Shown here piece after piece: positions 1 through 6,866 of a DNA stretch of 12,824 nucleotides. The translations under genes and the position numbers were made by a program. A model generated the notes under the pieces. That model searched no databases. It was given only the letters and a program-made list of their open reading frames with translations, and had not been told where the DNA came from. Source of the stretch: Candidatus Acidiferrum typicum (lineage in GTDB: Bacteria; Acidobacteriota; Terriglobia; Acidiferrales; UBA7541); NCBI GenBank assembly GCA_002478115.1, contig DLMH01000106.1, forward strand, positions 446 through 13,269, written 5' to 3'. Within the stretch, counting starts at the first letter, position 1, and every line of letters begins with the position of its first letter.

Positions 1-5
1 ATGCC

Positions 6-20
6 GCCTGAAAATCAGGC
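6..20. repeat. Short perfect inverted repeat in the left-edge non-coding stretch
   Basis: GCCTGA and TCAGGC are separated by AAA, giving a 6-bp perfect inverted repeat about 55 bp upstream of the first gene. No T-run follows, so it is not a clear intrinsic terminator. It could be an operator or the end of an upstream feature outside the window. The rest of positions 1-73 shows nothing I recognise. Confidence 0.3.
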
Positions 21-73
21 AAGTGTGGGCCACCCGCCCAGATGAGCACTGTTCATCGGATTTGGAGTCGTCA

Positions 74-520
74 ATGAGCAGCGTACGAATCGAACAAAAG
101 AGCTATGAGATGCCCCCACGCGACGGGTTTACCGTCACACATTTCATCACCGTCGCCGACATCGACCGGTCGGCTCGCTTCTATGAGAAGGTCTTCGGCG
201 GCCGCATTCTCAGCAGAGGCGACAGCAAGGGTGCGTCTGGGCACATTCAGATCGCGAATACTTGGCTGATCGTCAACGTCGGGGGCGGGCCCACCCCGGA
301 CAAGCCGTCGGTGACGCTCAGCATCCCCGCCGACCCGGATAAGGTCAGCAGCTTCCTGAATATCCGTGTTGCGGATATTCGAGCGTGCTATGAATTATGG
401 AAAAGTCGAGGAGCCGAGTTCATCACGGAGCCGAAAGAAAAGTACGACGAGATTCGCTGCTACATCCGCGATCCTGACGGTTACATTATCGAGGTCGGAC
501 AGAGTACCGACCTCACGTAA
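74..520 (+). CDS. VOC (glyoxalase/bleomycin-resistance fold) family protein
   Basis: A single VOC-domain protein of 148 aa, within the usual size for stand-alone members, probably cytosolic. It has the characteristic opening THFITVADIDRSARFYEKVFGG (residues 22-43), with the bab strand and the 'S-x-x-FYEKVFG' helix. It closes with RDPDGYIIEVGQ (132-143). His23 and Glu140 occupy the usual VOC metal-ligand positions. VOC proteins include glyoxalases, dioxygenases and resistance proteins, so the substrate cannot be read from sequence. The start at 74 is chosen because residues further upstream look non-homologous. A second possible start is 110, which would begin MPPRDGF just before the domain. 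The DoxX gene follows 84 bp downstream on the same strand and may be co-transcribed. The shared promoter element found elsewhere in the window is absent here, although sequence upstream of position 1 is not visible. Confidence 0.85.
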   Translation: MSSVRIEQKSYEMPPRDGFTVTHFITVADIDRSARFYEKVFGGRILSRGDSKGASGHIQIANTWLIVNVGGGPTPDKPSVTLSIPADPDKVSSFLNIRVADIRACYELWKSRGAEFITEPKEKYDEIRCYIRDPDGYIIEVGQSTDLT

Positions 521-604
521 GGCTGACATCGGCGCGGTTGCCGGGGCAAGTCGGTTTGACATCGGGTGTCGTTACAGCGTTTCCCTTGGATGGAGGAACG
601 AGAG

Positions 605-1078
605 ATGGATTGGAAACGGTTGGTCCAGTTTGCGCTGCAGGGTAGCAGTGATTTGGAACAATATGCCATCCTGCTGGTACGCGTTTCGATCGGGCTGTTC
701 TTCGCCATCTCCGGGGCTAACAAATTGTTTGTCGCCGGCGGCACGAAACCTGTTTACGAAACGCTCGTTAAGGCCAAAGTCCCGTTCCCCCGCCAGACGG
801 CTTATTTCGTGTCGGGTGTCGAGTTCGTTTGCGGATCCCTGCTGGCTGTGGGTTTGTTTTCGAGCCCGGCGTGCGTGGCTTTATTGATCGATATGACTGT
901 CGCCACCCTAACCAGCGCGCTTTCCACCTTGCCTAAAGGACTTTCGCGCCTTAACTGGCTCGACGATTTCCTCTACCTTCCGGAAGTCCTGTACGTGCTC
1001 TTCTTTATCTGGCTGATCTGCTCCGGTCCGGGAAAGTTCAGTGTCGATTACTGGCTCGCCGGAAAGTTACTGGGGTGA
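605..1078 (+). CDS. DoxX family integral membrane protein
   Basis: A 157-aa predicted inner-membrane protein with four hydrophobic segments at roughly residues 19-43, 66-85, 88-108 and 123-141. This is the usual DoxX/DUF4260-like four-helix arrangement. The first helix carries the family signature LLVRVSIGLFFAISGANKLF (23-42), where 'RxxxGxxFxxxGxxKLF' is typical of DoxX. The start at 605 has GGAGG at 592-596 with 8-nt spacing. An in-frame ATG at 590 lies over that ribosome site and is less likely. Members of this family accompany oxidoreductases and stress genes and some have been linked to redox homeostasis, but no enzymatic activity can be assigned. It probably shares a transcript with the VOC gene upstream. 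Confidence 0.85.
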   Translation: MDWKRLVQFALQGSSDLEQYAILLVRVSIGLFFAISGANKLFVAGGTKPVYETLVKAKVPFPRQTAYFVSGVEFVCGSLLAVGLFSSPACVALLIDMTVATLTSALSTLPKGLSRLNWLDDFLYLPEVLYVLFFIWLICSGPGKFSVDYWLAGKLLG

Positions 1079-1148
1079 TCGATCGGCGAAGCCTAGCCAG
1101 ACGGCTGAATGAAGTGCTGAAAACTGGCATTTCGGTTTAGAGTCACGA

Positions 1149-1173
1149 GGCGCGAGCGCCGCATACGTATAAT
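1149..1173 (+). promoter_or_regulatory. Possible promoter with perfect TATAAT -10 and a GC-rich palindrome
   Basis: A perfect TATAAT lies at 1168-1173, about 20 bp before the start codon of the 83-aa gene. No good -35 hexamer is found 16-18 bp upstream. Instead the palindrome GGCGC-GA-GCGCC sits at 1149-1160. This could be an activator-dependent promoter or chance. The 34-bp element of the other promoters in this window is not present. Confidence 0.35.
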
Positions 1174-1192
1174 CCAATCGCTGTGAGGAACA

Positions 1193-1444
1193 ATGATGAA
1201 ACCGACGAGCTTTCAAGAGGACATTCGCCCGCTTTTTACGGAGCGAGACATTCGAGGCATGAGCAAAGCGTTCAACCTGGGAAGTTATGATGACGTCAAG
1301 ATGCACGCGGCCGCCATTTACGACCGCATTCGGGGAATCGGTGGCGCGGTAATGCCGCCCCCGCCCCCGAGAGGGGAAGGTCCCTGGCCTCAGGCTCGCA
1401 TTGAGCTATTCGCAAAGTGGATGGCGGACGGATACCAACCTTAG
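1193..1444 (+). CDS. Small conserved hypothetical protein (83 aa)
   Basis: An 83-aa soluble protein with no signal peptide and no CxxCH haem motif. It begins MMKPTSFQEDIRPLFTERDI and continues through a 'SYDDVKMHAAAIYDRIRG' helix to a proline-rich turn (VMPPPPPRGEGPWPQ) and a final helix ending KWMADGY. The 'DIRPLF...' opening and 'GPWP...FxxWxxDG' close resemble the ends of small cytochrome-c-like domains. They recall a family of haem-less small proteins I have seen next to oxidoreductases in soil proteobacteria. That resemblance is from memory and gives no function. GAGGA at 1185-1189 supports a start at 1193 or the adjacent ATG at 1196. It is the last plus-strand gene before a convergent non-coding gap. 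Confidence 0.7.
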   Translation: MMKPTSFQEDIRPLFTERDIRGMSKAFNLGSYDDVKMHAAAIYDRIRGIGGAVMPPPPPRGEGPWPQARIELFAKWMADGYQP

Positions 1445-1798
1445 GCGAAGTCATCTCATAAATCGCCCTTTGTATGCTGCACCTTCAGTGCGCGTAACGC
1501 GCGAAGGCCCGGGGCCCTGCCAGTGCCGAGCAGCGGTTGCCGGAACTTGGGATTAAGCCCGGCATGGAGACCCCCAGTCTCCGTCGTATCTCGGCAAAAG
1601 TTATTTGATCCTCGCCGGGAGTTTGTTAATGACTGCCGCCGGCGGAGTTGATCGAGCAAGCTGCGGCGAAAGCCAAATAAAACAGATAAATGAAGGTGCG
1701 TTCAAAAGAGCAACTTCGGTTTTCCACGCAGGGTTAACTCCGCGCAGATCTTTTTCCTTTCCGATTTTCCTTTCGTGTCATTTGTTCGCAAAACGATG
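1445..1798. other. 354-bp convergent intergenic region without a credible gene
   Basis: This lies between convergent genes. It contains several short inverted repeats: GCGCGT-A-ACGCGC at 1490-1502, GGCCC-G-GGGCC just after it, and a better hairpin GGAGAC-CCCCA-GTCTCC at 1566-1582. None is followed by a clear T-run, so no intrinsic terminator can be called with confidence on either strand. A reading frame beginning near 1605 (or ATG 1629 with GGGAG upstream) runs into the antisense of the next gene and has an atypical composition, so I do not accept it as a gene. Confidence 0.5.
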
Positions 1799-2704
1799 TC
1801 AAGCCACCAGCAAGATCTTCCCGACACCGCCCTTTTCTGCCGCTGCCTGAGCCTCGGCCGCGTCACTGAGTGCCAGTTTCTGGCTAATTGGGATAACCAG
1901 CTTGCCATCGCGCACCGCTTCGGCCATGAACTCGAGCGTTTTCCTGTCGAATTTCGAGAACACATGCACCACCTTTACAGACGGGTATTTCGCGGCGTTC
2001 TGCGGCACCTCTACAACCGATGCATAGACTCCTCCCGGCTTAACCTTGGCGATCAGCTTCTCGGCGGTTCTTCCGCCGACCGTATCCGCCACCGCATCGA
2101 GCGTCGCAAGACTTGCAATCGCGGTGTCGTCGTCGGTTGCGACCGCCTGATCTGCGCCGATGGTCTTCGCTTGATCCATCTGGGTCTTTAACACCCCCGC
2201 AATCGCGGTCGCTCCCCGTTGCTTCGCAGTGAATACCGCCGAACGCCCGACATTTCCTATGGCACCTACGACCAAAACCGTCTGGCCGGCTTTGATTTCC
2301 GTAGCGGAAAGGAGCTGGTTGCCGGTCGTCGTCACCAGCGGCAACGCCGCCGCCTGGATCAAGTCGAGACCCTTCGGGACCTTCGCCAAGACTGCTGCCT
2401 TCACGACACAAAGTTCGGCGTAAGTATTGTCTGCCATCGCGAACACCTGGTCGCCGACGGAAAAGCCCTCCACTCCCGGCCCAATCTTGACGACAGTCCC
2501 CGCCATATCGACGCCTATCAGCCCTGGGAACTTCATGGGGTAAAAATCCTTCGTTAATCCGGCGCGTCGCTTGTAGTCGATCGGATTCACGCTCGCAGCG
2601 GCGACCCGCACCAGCACCTCGCCCGGGCCGGGTATTGGATCAGGATAGTCTTCGAATTTCAGCACTTCCGGACCGCCATATTCGTGGACAACGACTGCTT
2701 TCAT
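1799..2704 (-). CDS. NAD(P)-dependent MDR oxidoreductase, quinone-oxidoreductase-like
   Basis: A 301-aa medium-chain dehydrogenase/reductase, the normal size for zinc-independent quinone oxidoreductase-type members. The N-terminal GroES-like domain begins MKAVVVHEYGGPEVLKFED and includes ASVNPIDYKRRAG (37-49) and GVDMAGTVVKIGPGVEGFSVGDQVF (64-88). The Rossmann fold carries the nucleotide motif VLVVGAIGNVGR (143-154), a GxxGxxG variant. The cysteines that bind catalytic zinc in alcohol dehydrogenases are absent. It likely reduces quinones or conjugated carbonyl compounds with NAD(P)H in the cytosol, but the substrate is unknown. The start has GAGGAG about 8 nt upstream. The CxxC hypothetical gene ends 75 bp upstream on the same strand, so the two could form an operon. 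Confidence 0.9.
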   Translation of the reverse strand: MKAVVVHEYGGPEVLKFEDYPDPIPGPGEVLVRVAAASVNPIDYKRRAGLTKDFYPMKFPGLIGVDMAGTVVKIGPGVEGFSVGDQVFAMADNTYAELCVVKAAVLAKVPKGLDLIQAAALPLVTTTGNQLLSATEIKAGQTVLVVGAIGNVGRSAVFTAKQRGATAIAGVLKTQMDQAKTIGADQAVATDDDTAIASLATLDAVADTVGGRTAEKLIAKVKPGGVYASVVEVPQNAAKYPSVKVVHVFSKFDRKTLEFMAEAVRDGKLVIPISQKLALSDAAEAQAAAEKGGVGKILLVA

Positions 2705-2779
2705 ATTTGATCTCCTCGGGCTGTGCAGTAAACGTTCACAAACAAAACTTAGATGAGCAAAGCTAGAACTCGAAGTAAT

Positions 2780-3334
2780 TTAATGCGAAACGACACACCG
2801 ATTCTGGTGCTCAACATGGCTCGTCTTCGCTGAAGTTCGGCATTTCGCCCACTTCAGCACATCCCAGATCTCGCACTGCAAGTAAAAGCCTGACGAGATG
2901 CAAGGCGCTATCACTCCTTCGCTAACGGCTTCATGAACCAGCTCGTACGCTGCTTCGTAACCCGGGATCTGCACTCGCTTGGCAAGCTCGATCAGTTCCT
3001 GCAGTGGAAGTTCCCGTTCAGCAATCATCGAAAGCAGCAACATAAGCCCGTCGGGACCCGCGAACCGGTCAAGAGCTAATCCTTCTACGATGCCCCGGTT
3101 TTTTCTGAATTCGTCTCGTGGATTGTACCGACATCCGTATGGCTCTGGCGATCTTGCGCTGGTGTTGCGACGGTGCACTAACCGTAAATTGCTTACTTTT
3201 GGTTTTCCCCTGCTGTCTTCTGCCGCAAGCCACTCCACCCAGCCTGCCTGCAGATCTGGCACAAGTCGGCCGCAACTATCACATCGCCAACCGGATCGAA
3301 TGGATTTATCTCTCGGCATAACTCTCACTATCAT
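2780..3334 (-). CDS. Conserved hypothetical protein with an N-terminal CxxC knuckle
   Basis: A 184-aa soluble protein of unknown function. Near the N-terminus WRCDSCGRLV (17-25) resembles half of a zinc ribbon. A single further Cys in YGCRYNPRDEF follows 40-50 residues later, so a full four-Cys site is not evident. The middle section, with RGIVEGLALDRFAGPDGLMLLLSMI and then RVQIPGYE, is a mostly helical block. I recognise it as a widespread but uncharacterised protein of soil bacteria. The start may be 3334, with GGGGAAGG close upstream, or the in-frame ATG at 3319. The C-terminal tail is basic and Cys/His-bearing and could be lineage-specific. It reads in the same direction as the MDR gene downstream. 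Confidence 0.7.
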   Translation of the reverse strand: MIVRVMPRDKSIRSGWRCDSCGRLVPDLQAGWVEWLAAEDSRGKPKVSNLRLVHRRNTSARSPEPYGCRYNPRDEFRKNRGIVEGLALDRFAGPDGLMLLLSMIAERELPLQELIELAKRVQIPGYEAAYELVHEAVSEGVIAPCISSGFYLQCEIWDVLKWAKCRTSAKTSHVEHQNRCVVSH

Positions 3335-3399
3335 CCTTCCCCGCGAACTGGCGTGAGGCGAGGTTCCACAACCGCGTTGAGCCTCACCTCACGATGCGT

Positions 3400-3693
3400 T
3401 CAACGGGTCACCGCTTTCTTTTGAGGATGAATGCCCAGTTCGTGCCACGACGTTTCCCCGAGGTTCACGTCGTAGTAGCTTGCAGCTTTCTCGATGTTGG
3501 CGAACGCCAAAGCGCGATCAGCATCGGAGACGTCGATGACTTGATCGAAACGCGCGACCGCATTACGGACATGTTGTGCGTCGGTCAGCGGTTCTTTACG
3601 CTGCTTCGGAAATGCGTAGACGCTGTCGGGCAAGTCGCTCTGCGTCGTCAGCCGTCCATGTTTCTCGTGAGGTTTCCAAGTTGCTTCCGGCAT
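3400..3693 (-). CDS. Small DUF6582-like hypothetical protein
   Basis: A 97-aa protein from the chosen start. The core is LTDAQHVRNAVARFDQV then DVSDADRALAFANIEKAASYYDV and a closing SWHELG. This matches, from memory, the small DUF6582-type proteins, whose fold resembles helical DNA- or protein-binding modules. No biochemical role is known to me. The start at 3693 is favoured because AAAGGATG lies at good spacing upstream. Earlier in-frame starts at 3732 and 3702 have poorer or abutting sites. It begins 81 bp after the carbonic anhydrase stop codon on the same strand with no terminator visible between, so it is probably the second gene of the carbonic anhydrase transcript. Confidence 0.75.
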   Translation of the reverse strand: MPEATWKPHEKHGRLTTQSDLPDSVYAFPKQRKEPLTDAQHVRNAVARFDQVIDVSDADRALAFANIEKAASYYDVNLGETSWHELGIHPQKKAVTR

Positions 3694-3774
3694 GTCTACC
3701 ATCCTTTCTCTAAGTACTTCGCTAGAGGGCAAGGGGAGTGTCTACCCGACCCGCATTTAGTTTTGCGGCGATCG

Positions 3775-4296
3775 TCAAGCAGCGCGCTCTTCTTCAAGTG
3801 CTTTGACTTCGCTCAGCCTCCCGGTGTCTACGTCGAAAATAAAGCCGCGCACCGGAACCTCTTTGGCAATCCAGGGATGCGACCGGACTTTCTTGATCTG
3901 CTCCCGTGTATTTTCCTCGGGGTCCTTAAAGGAGAAGAATCGCATTGGAGCCGGCGACGCATCCCCGGTAGAAGCTCTCAGCTTCGCGTTCATTTCGTCA
4001 TCTGTGAACGTCGTGAACCCGCAGCCGGTGTGGTTGAGGAGCAGTATCTCTGTAGTTCCGAGCACACGGTTGGAAACAATAAGCTCCGCGAGAACATCTT
4101 CCGTCACCGCGGGTCCGCCGGTTCGGATGACATCGATATCGGCTTGCGGCAGGCCCAGGATTCCAGAGAGGTCTGAGAGCCGCGGATCCATGCAGGTTAC
4201 AACCGCGATTTTGGGCGTCGGACGCTTCCCCAGCATTGGATCGTAATTCTTCGCATAGTTGCGGTTTGCTTCTAGCGCTTTATCGAGAATACTCAT
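3775..4296 (-). CDS. Beta-class carbonic anhydrase (small Rv1284-like type)
   Basis: A 173-aa cytosolic zinc enzyme that interconverts CO2 and bicarbonate. The beta-class active-site motifs are intact: CMDPR (35-39) gives the zinc Cys35 with the Asp37-Arg39 dyad, and HTGCG (89-93) gives zinc ligands His89 and Cys92. The segment GTTEILLLNHTGCGFTTFTD and the ending RGFIFDVDTGRLSEV resemble the short mycobacterial Rv1284 class more than the longer plant type. The start at 4296 is set by AGGAG about 7 nt upstream. The reading frame stays open for 90 codons further, but that sequence crosses the promoter and is not coding. Transcription is predicted from the element promoter at 4361-4420, giving a leader of about 58 nt. 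The DUF6582-like gene follows. Confidence 0.93.
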   Translation of the reverse strand: MSILDKALEANRNYAKNYDPMLGKRPTPKIAVVTCMDPRLSDLSGILGLPQADIDVIRTGGPAVTEDVLAELIVSNRVLGTTEILLLNHTGCGFTTFTDDEMNAKLRASTGDASPAPMRFFSFKDPEENTREQIKKVRSHPWIAKEVPVRGFIFDVDTGRLSEVKALEEERAA

Positions 4297-4360
4297 CGTT
4301 TTTCTCCTGACAGGTGTTTTGCAATGTCGCTCGTCCGACCGAATCGGCTGCGATGGAGCT

Positions 4361-4420
4361 ATTACACCGGAGGTGCTCCGGTGAATCAATTGGACGATGG
4401 TATTGGCGATACCTTGGTAT
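4361..4420 (-). promoter_or_regulatory. Regulon promoter P1 (carbonic anhydrase)
   Basis: This is a copy of the shared 34-bp element on the minus strand (4420-4387): ATACCAAGGTAT, 5 nt, ATACCATCGTCCAATTG. It runs into -35 TTGATT (4389-4384), a 17-bp spacer, and -10 TGTAAT (4366-4361). It points at carbonic anhydrase, with a predicted start of transcription near 4354. It is the best match to the consensus of the five copies. Confidence 0.75.
4365..4383. repeat. Perfect palindrome filling the P1 spacer (candidate operator)
   Basis: CACCGGAG and CTCCGGTG flank GTG, an 8-bp perfect inverted repeat lying exactly between the -35 and -10 of the carbonic anhydrase promoter. None of the other four element promoters has it. 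A repressor or MerR-like factor binding here would control carbonic anhydrase separately. It could also be coincidental. Confidence 0.45.
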
Positions 4421-4456
4421 TGGGCCCCGTGGAATAAGTGCCCATGTGTCCAATTC

Positions 4457-4516
4457 ATACTTTGGTGGAATCGATACGTTCGTCCAATAGATTCGTCATC
4501 GTGATTGTGGCTTAAT
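4457..4516 (+). promoter_or_regulatory. Regulon promoter P5 (VOC-2), divergent from P1
   Basis: This is the most diverged copy of the element (4457-4490). It keeps the outer ATAC and GGT, the internal ATAC, and the invariant CGTCCAAT block. The degenerate -35 TAGATT (4488-4493) is followed by exactly 17 bp and -10 CTTAAT (4511-4516), preceded by TGG (extended -10). Predicted transcription starts near 4523, about 20 nt before the VOC-2 start codon. The weak -35 suggests strong dependence on an activator. Confidence 0.6.
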
Positions 4517-4542
4517 CGCGACTGGTCTGATCGGAGGAAACT

Positions 4543-5238
4543 ATGAGCACTGCAGTCACTGCTTCTCACGTCGATAGCGGCGCTAGCGCCGAGACAGTAG
4601 ATATGAAGTTCGAGGTGGTCGTCATCCCCGTCGCGGATGTTGACCGCTCGAAGGAGTTCTACACCAAACTCGGGTGGCGGCTCGATGCCGACTTTCCGTT
4701 CGATAACGGTTTCCGGATCGTCCAGTTGACGCCACCCGGCTCAGGGTGCTCGGTTCAGTTTGGCGCGAAGATAACATCGGCCGCGCCGGGATCGGCCCAG
4801 GGTCTCTACCTGATCGTCTCCGATGTTGAGACAGCACGCAAAGATCTTGACGCACGCGGTATTCAGGTGAGTGAGGTGTTCCACCCCGGAACGCCAGGCG
4901 CTCAGTTCCAGATCGACGGAAGCGGCCGCATCAGCGGACCAGCACCGGACCATGCCACCTACAACTCGTTCGCCACGTTTCGTGATCCCGACGGCAATGG
5001 ATGGCTGTTTCAGGAAGTCACAACGCGGCTGCCTGGCCGAGGACTCAGTAATTTGGACGTCGCGACACTCACCGGGCTCTTGCAAGAGGCTGAGAAGCAT
5101 CACGGCGAATACGAGCCTACCGCTCCGAAGCACCACTGGTCGGGCTGGTACGCGGCCTACATTGTAGCGCGCCAGGACGGCAAGACTCCCGAAGAGGCAG
5201 CGAAAGACGGCAAGTTCCACATAGAGGGGGCGCACTGA
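4543..5238 (+). CDS. VOC family protein with C-terminal extension
   Basis: A 231-aa, probably cytosolic protein. Residues about 20-165 form a VOC domain, with MKFEVVVIPVADVDRSKEFY (21-40) at the start and FRDPDGNGWLFQEV near its end. The strand-1 metal His is replaced by a Val (EVVVIPVAD), so metal binding in the glyoxalase manner is doubtful, although the closing Glu of FQE is present. A charged C-terminal extension of about 65 residues (LLQEAEKHHGEYEPTAPKHH, then WSGWYAAYIVARQDGKTPEEAA) is unlike simple glyoxalases. It recurs, as I recall, in VOC proteins of actinobacteria and rhizobia. Substrate unknown. The start has GGAGG at 4533-4537, 5 nt before ATG. It is transcribed from its own element promoter, divergent from carbonic anhydrase. 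Confidence 0.85.
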   Translation: MSTAVTASHVDSGASAETVDMKFEVVVIPVADVDRSKEFYTKLGWRLDADFPFDNGFRIVQLTPPGSGCSVQFGAKITSAAPGSAQGLYLIVSDVETARKDLDARGIQVSEVFHPGTPGAQFQIDGSGRISGPAPDHATYNSFATFRDPDGNGWLFQEVTTRLPGRGLSNLDVATLTGLLQEAEKHHGEYEPTAPKHHWSGWYAAYIVARQDGKTPEEAAKDGKFHIEGAH

Positions 5239-5267
5239 CCGTCCCATGAAGCACTTCGACGCAGCTA

Positions 5268-5327
5268 ATACCAACGTATCCCCAATACCATCGTCCAATT
5301 GCCTCGTTTTGGCGCTTCTGTTTTTAT
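5268..5327 (+). promoter_or_regulatory. Regulon promoter P2 (egtD)
   Basis: The element at 5268-5301 differs from the P1 copy at only two of 34 positions. It runs into -35 TTGCCT (5299-5304), a 17-bp spacer and an extended -10, TGT-TTTTAT (-10 at 5322-5327). The predicted transcript starts near 5334, leaving a leader of about 135 nt before egtD. It lies 30 bp after the VOC-2 stop codon, so egtD need not rely on read-through. Confidence 0.75.
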
Positions 5328-5469
5328 GCGCTCAGCACATACGAATCAGTCCAGTATGCGCAGAATGGAAAGTTCTCAGGAGCACACTCTGGCTCAAACA
5401 TTTCTTTCCACCGGCAACCAGATGGCAGTTCTCCGGGATTCGCTTGGCACGCTGAAAGGATTCGTTAAA

Positions 5470-6483
5470 ATGGCAACCTACGTTCAGACAGTTGACATCG
5501 GACATTTTGCACCGGCGGATGAGCGCGAAGCACTTACTCGCGAAGCTCTGACTCGCGAAGTGCAGCGCGGCTTGATCGCGCGGCCACGCTCGCTCTCACC
5601 CTGGATGTTCTACGATGCGGAGGGGTCGCGCCTTTTCGAGCGCATTACGACGCTTCCCGAGTACTACCCCACCCGCACAGAAAGGGCCATCCTGGCGGGA
5701 TACGCAGACGCGATCATTGCTGCAGCTCACGGCGACAGATCGTTGCCGTTGCGCCTCGTTGAGTTGGGTGCCGGCACGGCCTCCAAAACCTGCATTCTGC
5801 TCGAAGCTGCTTTGCGCGTTTCGGACGATGTCGCCTACGTGCCAGTTGATGTCTGCCCCGACGCTCTTGAGTTGGCGTGCCAAAACGTTGCATGCGCATT
5901 GCCGGAAGTGCGCATGCAGCCCATCGTCCGGAATTATGTAACTCACCCGCTCCAACTCGACCTCTTCGACGGCACCACGCTCGCACTCTACATCGGCACG
6001 AGTATCGGCAACTTCTCGCCTGAAGAAGCGCAACTCATTCTGCGAAATTTGTGTAGTCAGTTGCAAACCGGAGATGCGCTATTGCTCGGTACAGATATGG
6101 TGAAAGACCGCCGCACGCTCCTGGCTGCTTATGACGACAACGATGGAATCACCGGAGCGTTCAACTTAAACATCCTGCATCGCCTTAATAGAGAACTAGG
6201 AGCTAACTTTGACGCCGCTTGCTTCCGTCATCGCGTGCTTTGGAATTCCATCGAATGTCGGATCGAGATGCACCTCGAGAGCACGCAAGAGCAGGATGTG
6301 AGTATCGACGACGCGGACCTTGATCTTCACTTCATGCCACGCGAAACCATTCACACCGAAAATAGTTACAAGTTCACAGACCAGGGCATTCGAAGGCTAC
6401 TCACACAGGTCGGTTTTGAGGTCAGAGGGACATGGAAAGACAGTCGCGGTTGGTACACCCTCACGCTTGCGTGCCTCGGGTAG
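5470..6483 (+). CDS. egtD: L-histidine N-alpha-trimethyltransferase EgtD
   Basis: A SAM-dependent enzyme that trimethylates histidine to hercynine, the first step of ergothioneine synthesis. It is 337 aa, close to the usual ~320. The SAM site is LVELGAGTASKTCILLEA (96-113). Residues equivalent to those known in mycobacterial EgtD are all present at a constant offset of 15: Asn181 in IGNF, Tyr221 in AYDD, Glu297 and Ser299 in TENSYKF, with YDAEGSRLFERIT and LPEYYPTR carrying the conserved tyrosines. This makes a functional histidine methyltransferase likely. The start at 5470 has AAAGGA upstream. An open frame extends back to 5299, but that start would precede the predicted transcription start. 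The N-terminus has a short tandem repeat, EALTREALTRE. No EgtB, EgtC or EgtE homologue is in the window. The stop is 1 bp from the convergent receiver gene. Confidence 0.9.
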   Translation: MATYVQTVDIGHFAPADEREALTREALTREVQRGLIARPRSLSPWMFYDAEGSRLFERITTLPEYYPTRTERAILAGYADAIIAAAHGDRSLPLRLVELGAGTASKTCILLEAALRVSDDVAYVPVDVCPDALELACQNVACALPEVRMQPIVRNYVTHPLQLDLFDGTTLALYIGTSIGNFSPEEAQLILRNLCSQLQTGDALLLGTDMVKDRRTLLAAYDDNDGITGAFNLNILHRLNRELGANFDAACFRHRVLWNSIECRIEMHLESTQEQDVSIDDADLDLHFMPRETIHTENSYKFTDQGIRRLLTQVGFEVRGTWKDSRGWYTLTLACLG

Positions 6484-6484
6484 C

Positions 6485-6859
6485 TCAGTTGGAGTGAAGT
6501 GCCGAATTAACGGCCTCAAGCAGAGCCGTGTCACTGAAAGGCTTGAACAGGCACGCTACTGCACCTTGTTCGAGTAGTCGCGGGCGAACAGTCCTATCTG
6601 TGCTAGCGGTGATAAAGATGATCGGAATCTCCTTCCCGCTAAGCTTCAATTCCCGCTGAAGGTCAGGTCCGCTCATCCCCGGCATGGCGATGTCGAGGAT
6701 CAGGCATTTAGTTTGGCCGATGCAATCGGACGCGAGAAACGCTTCCGGCGACGAGAACGCGCGTACGGCAAAACCGAACTCTTTTAGCAAGTCAGGTAGC
6801 GACTCGCGTACAGATTCATCGTCATCGACCACTGACACGAGCGAACGCGTAACTGTCAT
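6485..6859 (-). CDS. Stand-alone response-regulator receiver domain
   Basis: A 124-aa single-domain receiver of FixJ type with no output domain. Acidic residues are at 12-14 (VVDDDES), the phosphoacceptor Asp56 is in LILDIAMPG, Thr84 is in FITAS and Lys106 is in FKPF, so it should be phosphorylatable. It could act as a phosphate sink, or as a competitor or relay partner for the histidine kinase encoded upstream on the same strand. Its receiver resembles that of the FixJ-type regulator at 10586-11221: both have Asp56, Thr84 and Lys106 at identical positions. The start at 6859 is where homology begins. The frame extends to 6946 but the extra residues look non-homologous. No strong ribosome site is visible. 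It ends 1 bp from the egtD stop codon. Confidence 0.88.
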   Translation of the reverse strand: MTVTRSLVSVVDDDESVRESLPDLLKEFGFAVRAFSSPEAFLASDCIGQTKCLILDIAMPGMSGPDLQRELKLSGKEIPIIFITASTDRTVRPRLLEQGAVACLFKPFSDTALLEAVNSALHSN

Positions 6860-6866
6860 AGATTTT

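Noticed and set aside
1566..1582. Hairpin GGAGAC/GTCTCC as an intrinsic terminator
   Set aside because: It has a 6-bp stem and no T-run on either side. It could still help rho-dependent ending, but that cannot be supported.
1605..1850. Possible small secreted protein in the 354-bp gap
   Set aside because: It starts at TTG or a weak ATG, overlaps the MDR gene antisense for its last part, and has no recognisable family.
3394..4176. Long plus-strand open frame of 260 codons
   Set aside because: It is antisense to the DUF6582-like and carbonic anhydrase genes, which have clear family motifs. Its translation is Arg/Cys-rich shadow sequence.
4297..4569. Long N-terminal extension of carbonic anhydrase
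   Set aside because: It crosses both divergent promoters and the start of VOC-2. The family start with AGGAG is at 4296.
5299..5469. N-terminal extension of EgtD from position 5299
   Set aside because: It begins inside the promoter element and upstream of the predicted transcription start, and the sequence is unlike EgtD. ATG 5470 has a ribosome site and starts near the family's N-terminus.
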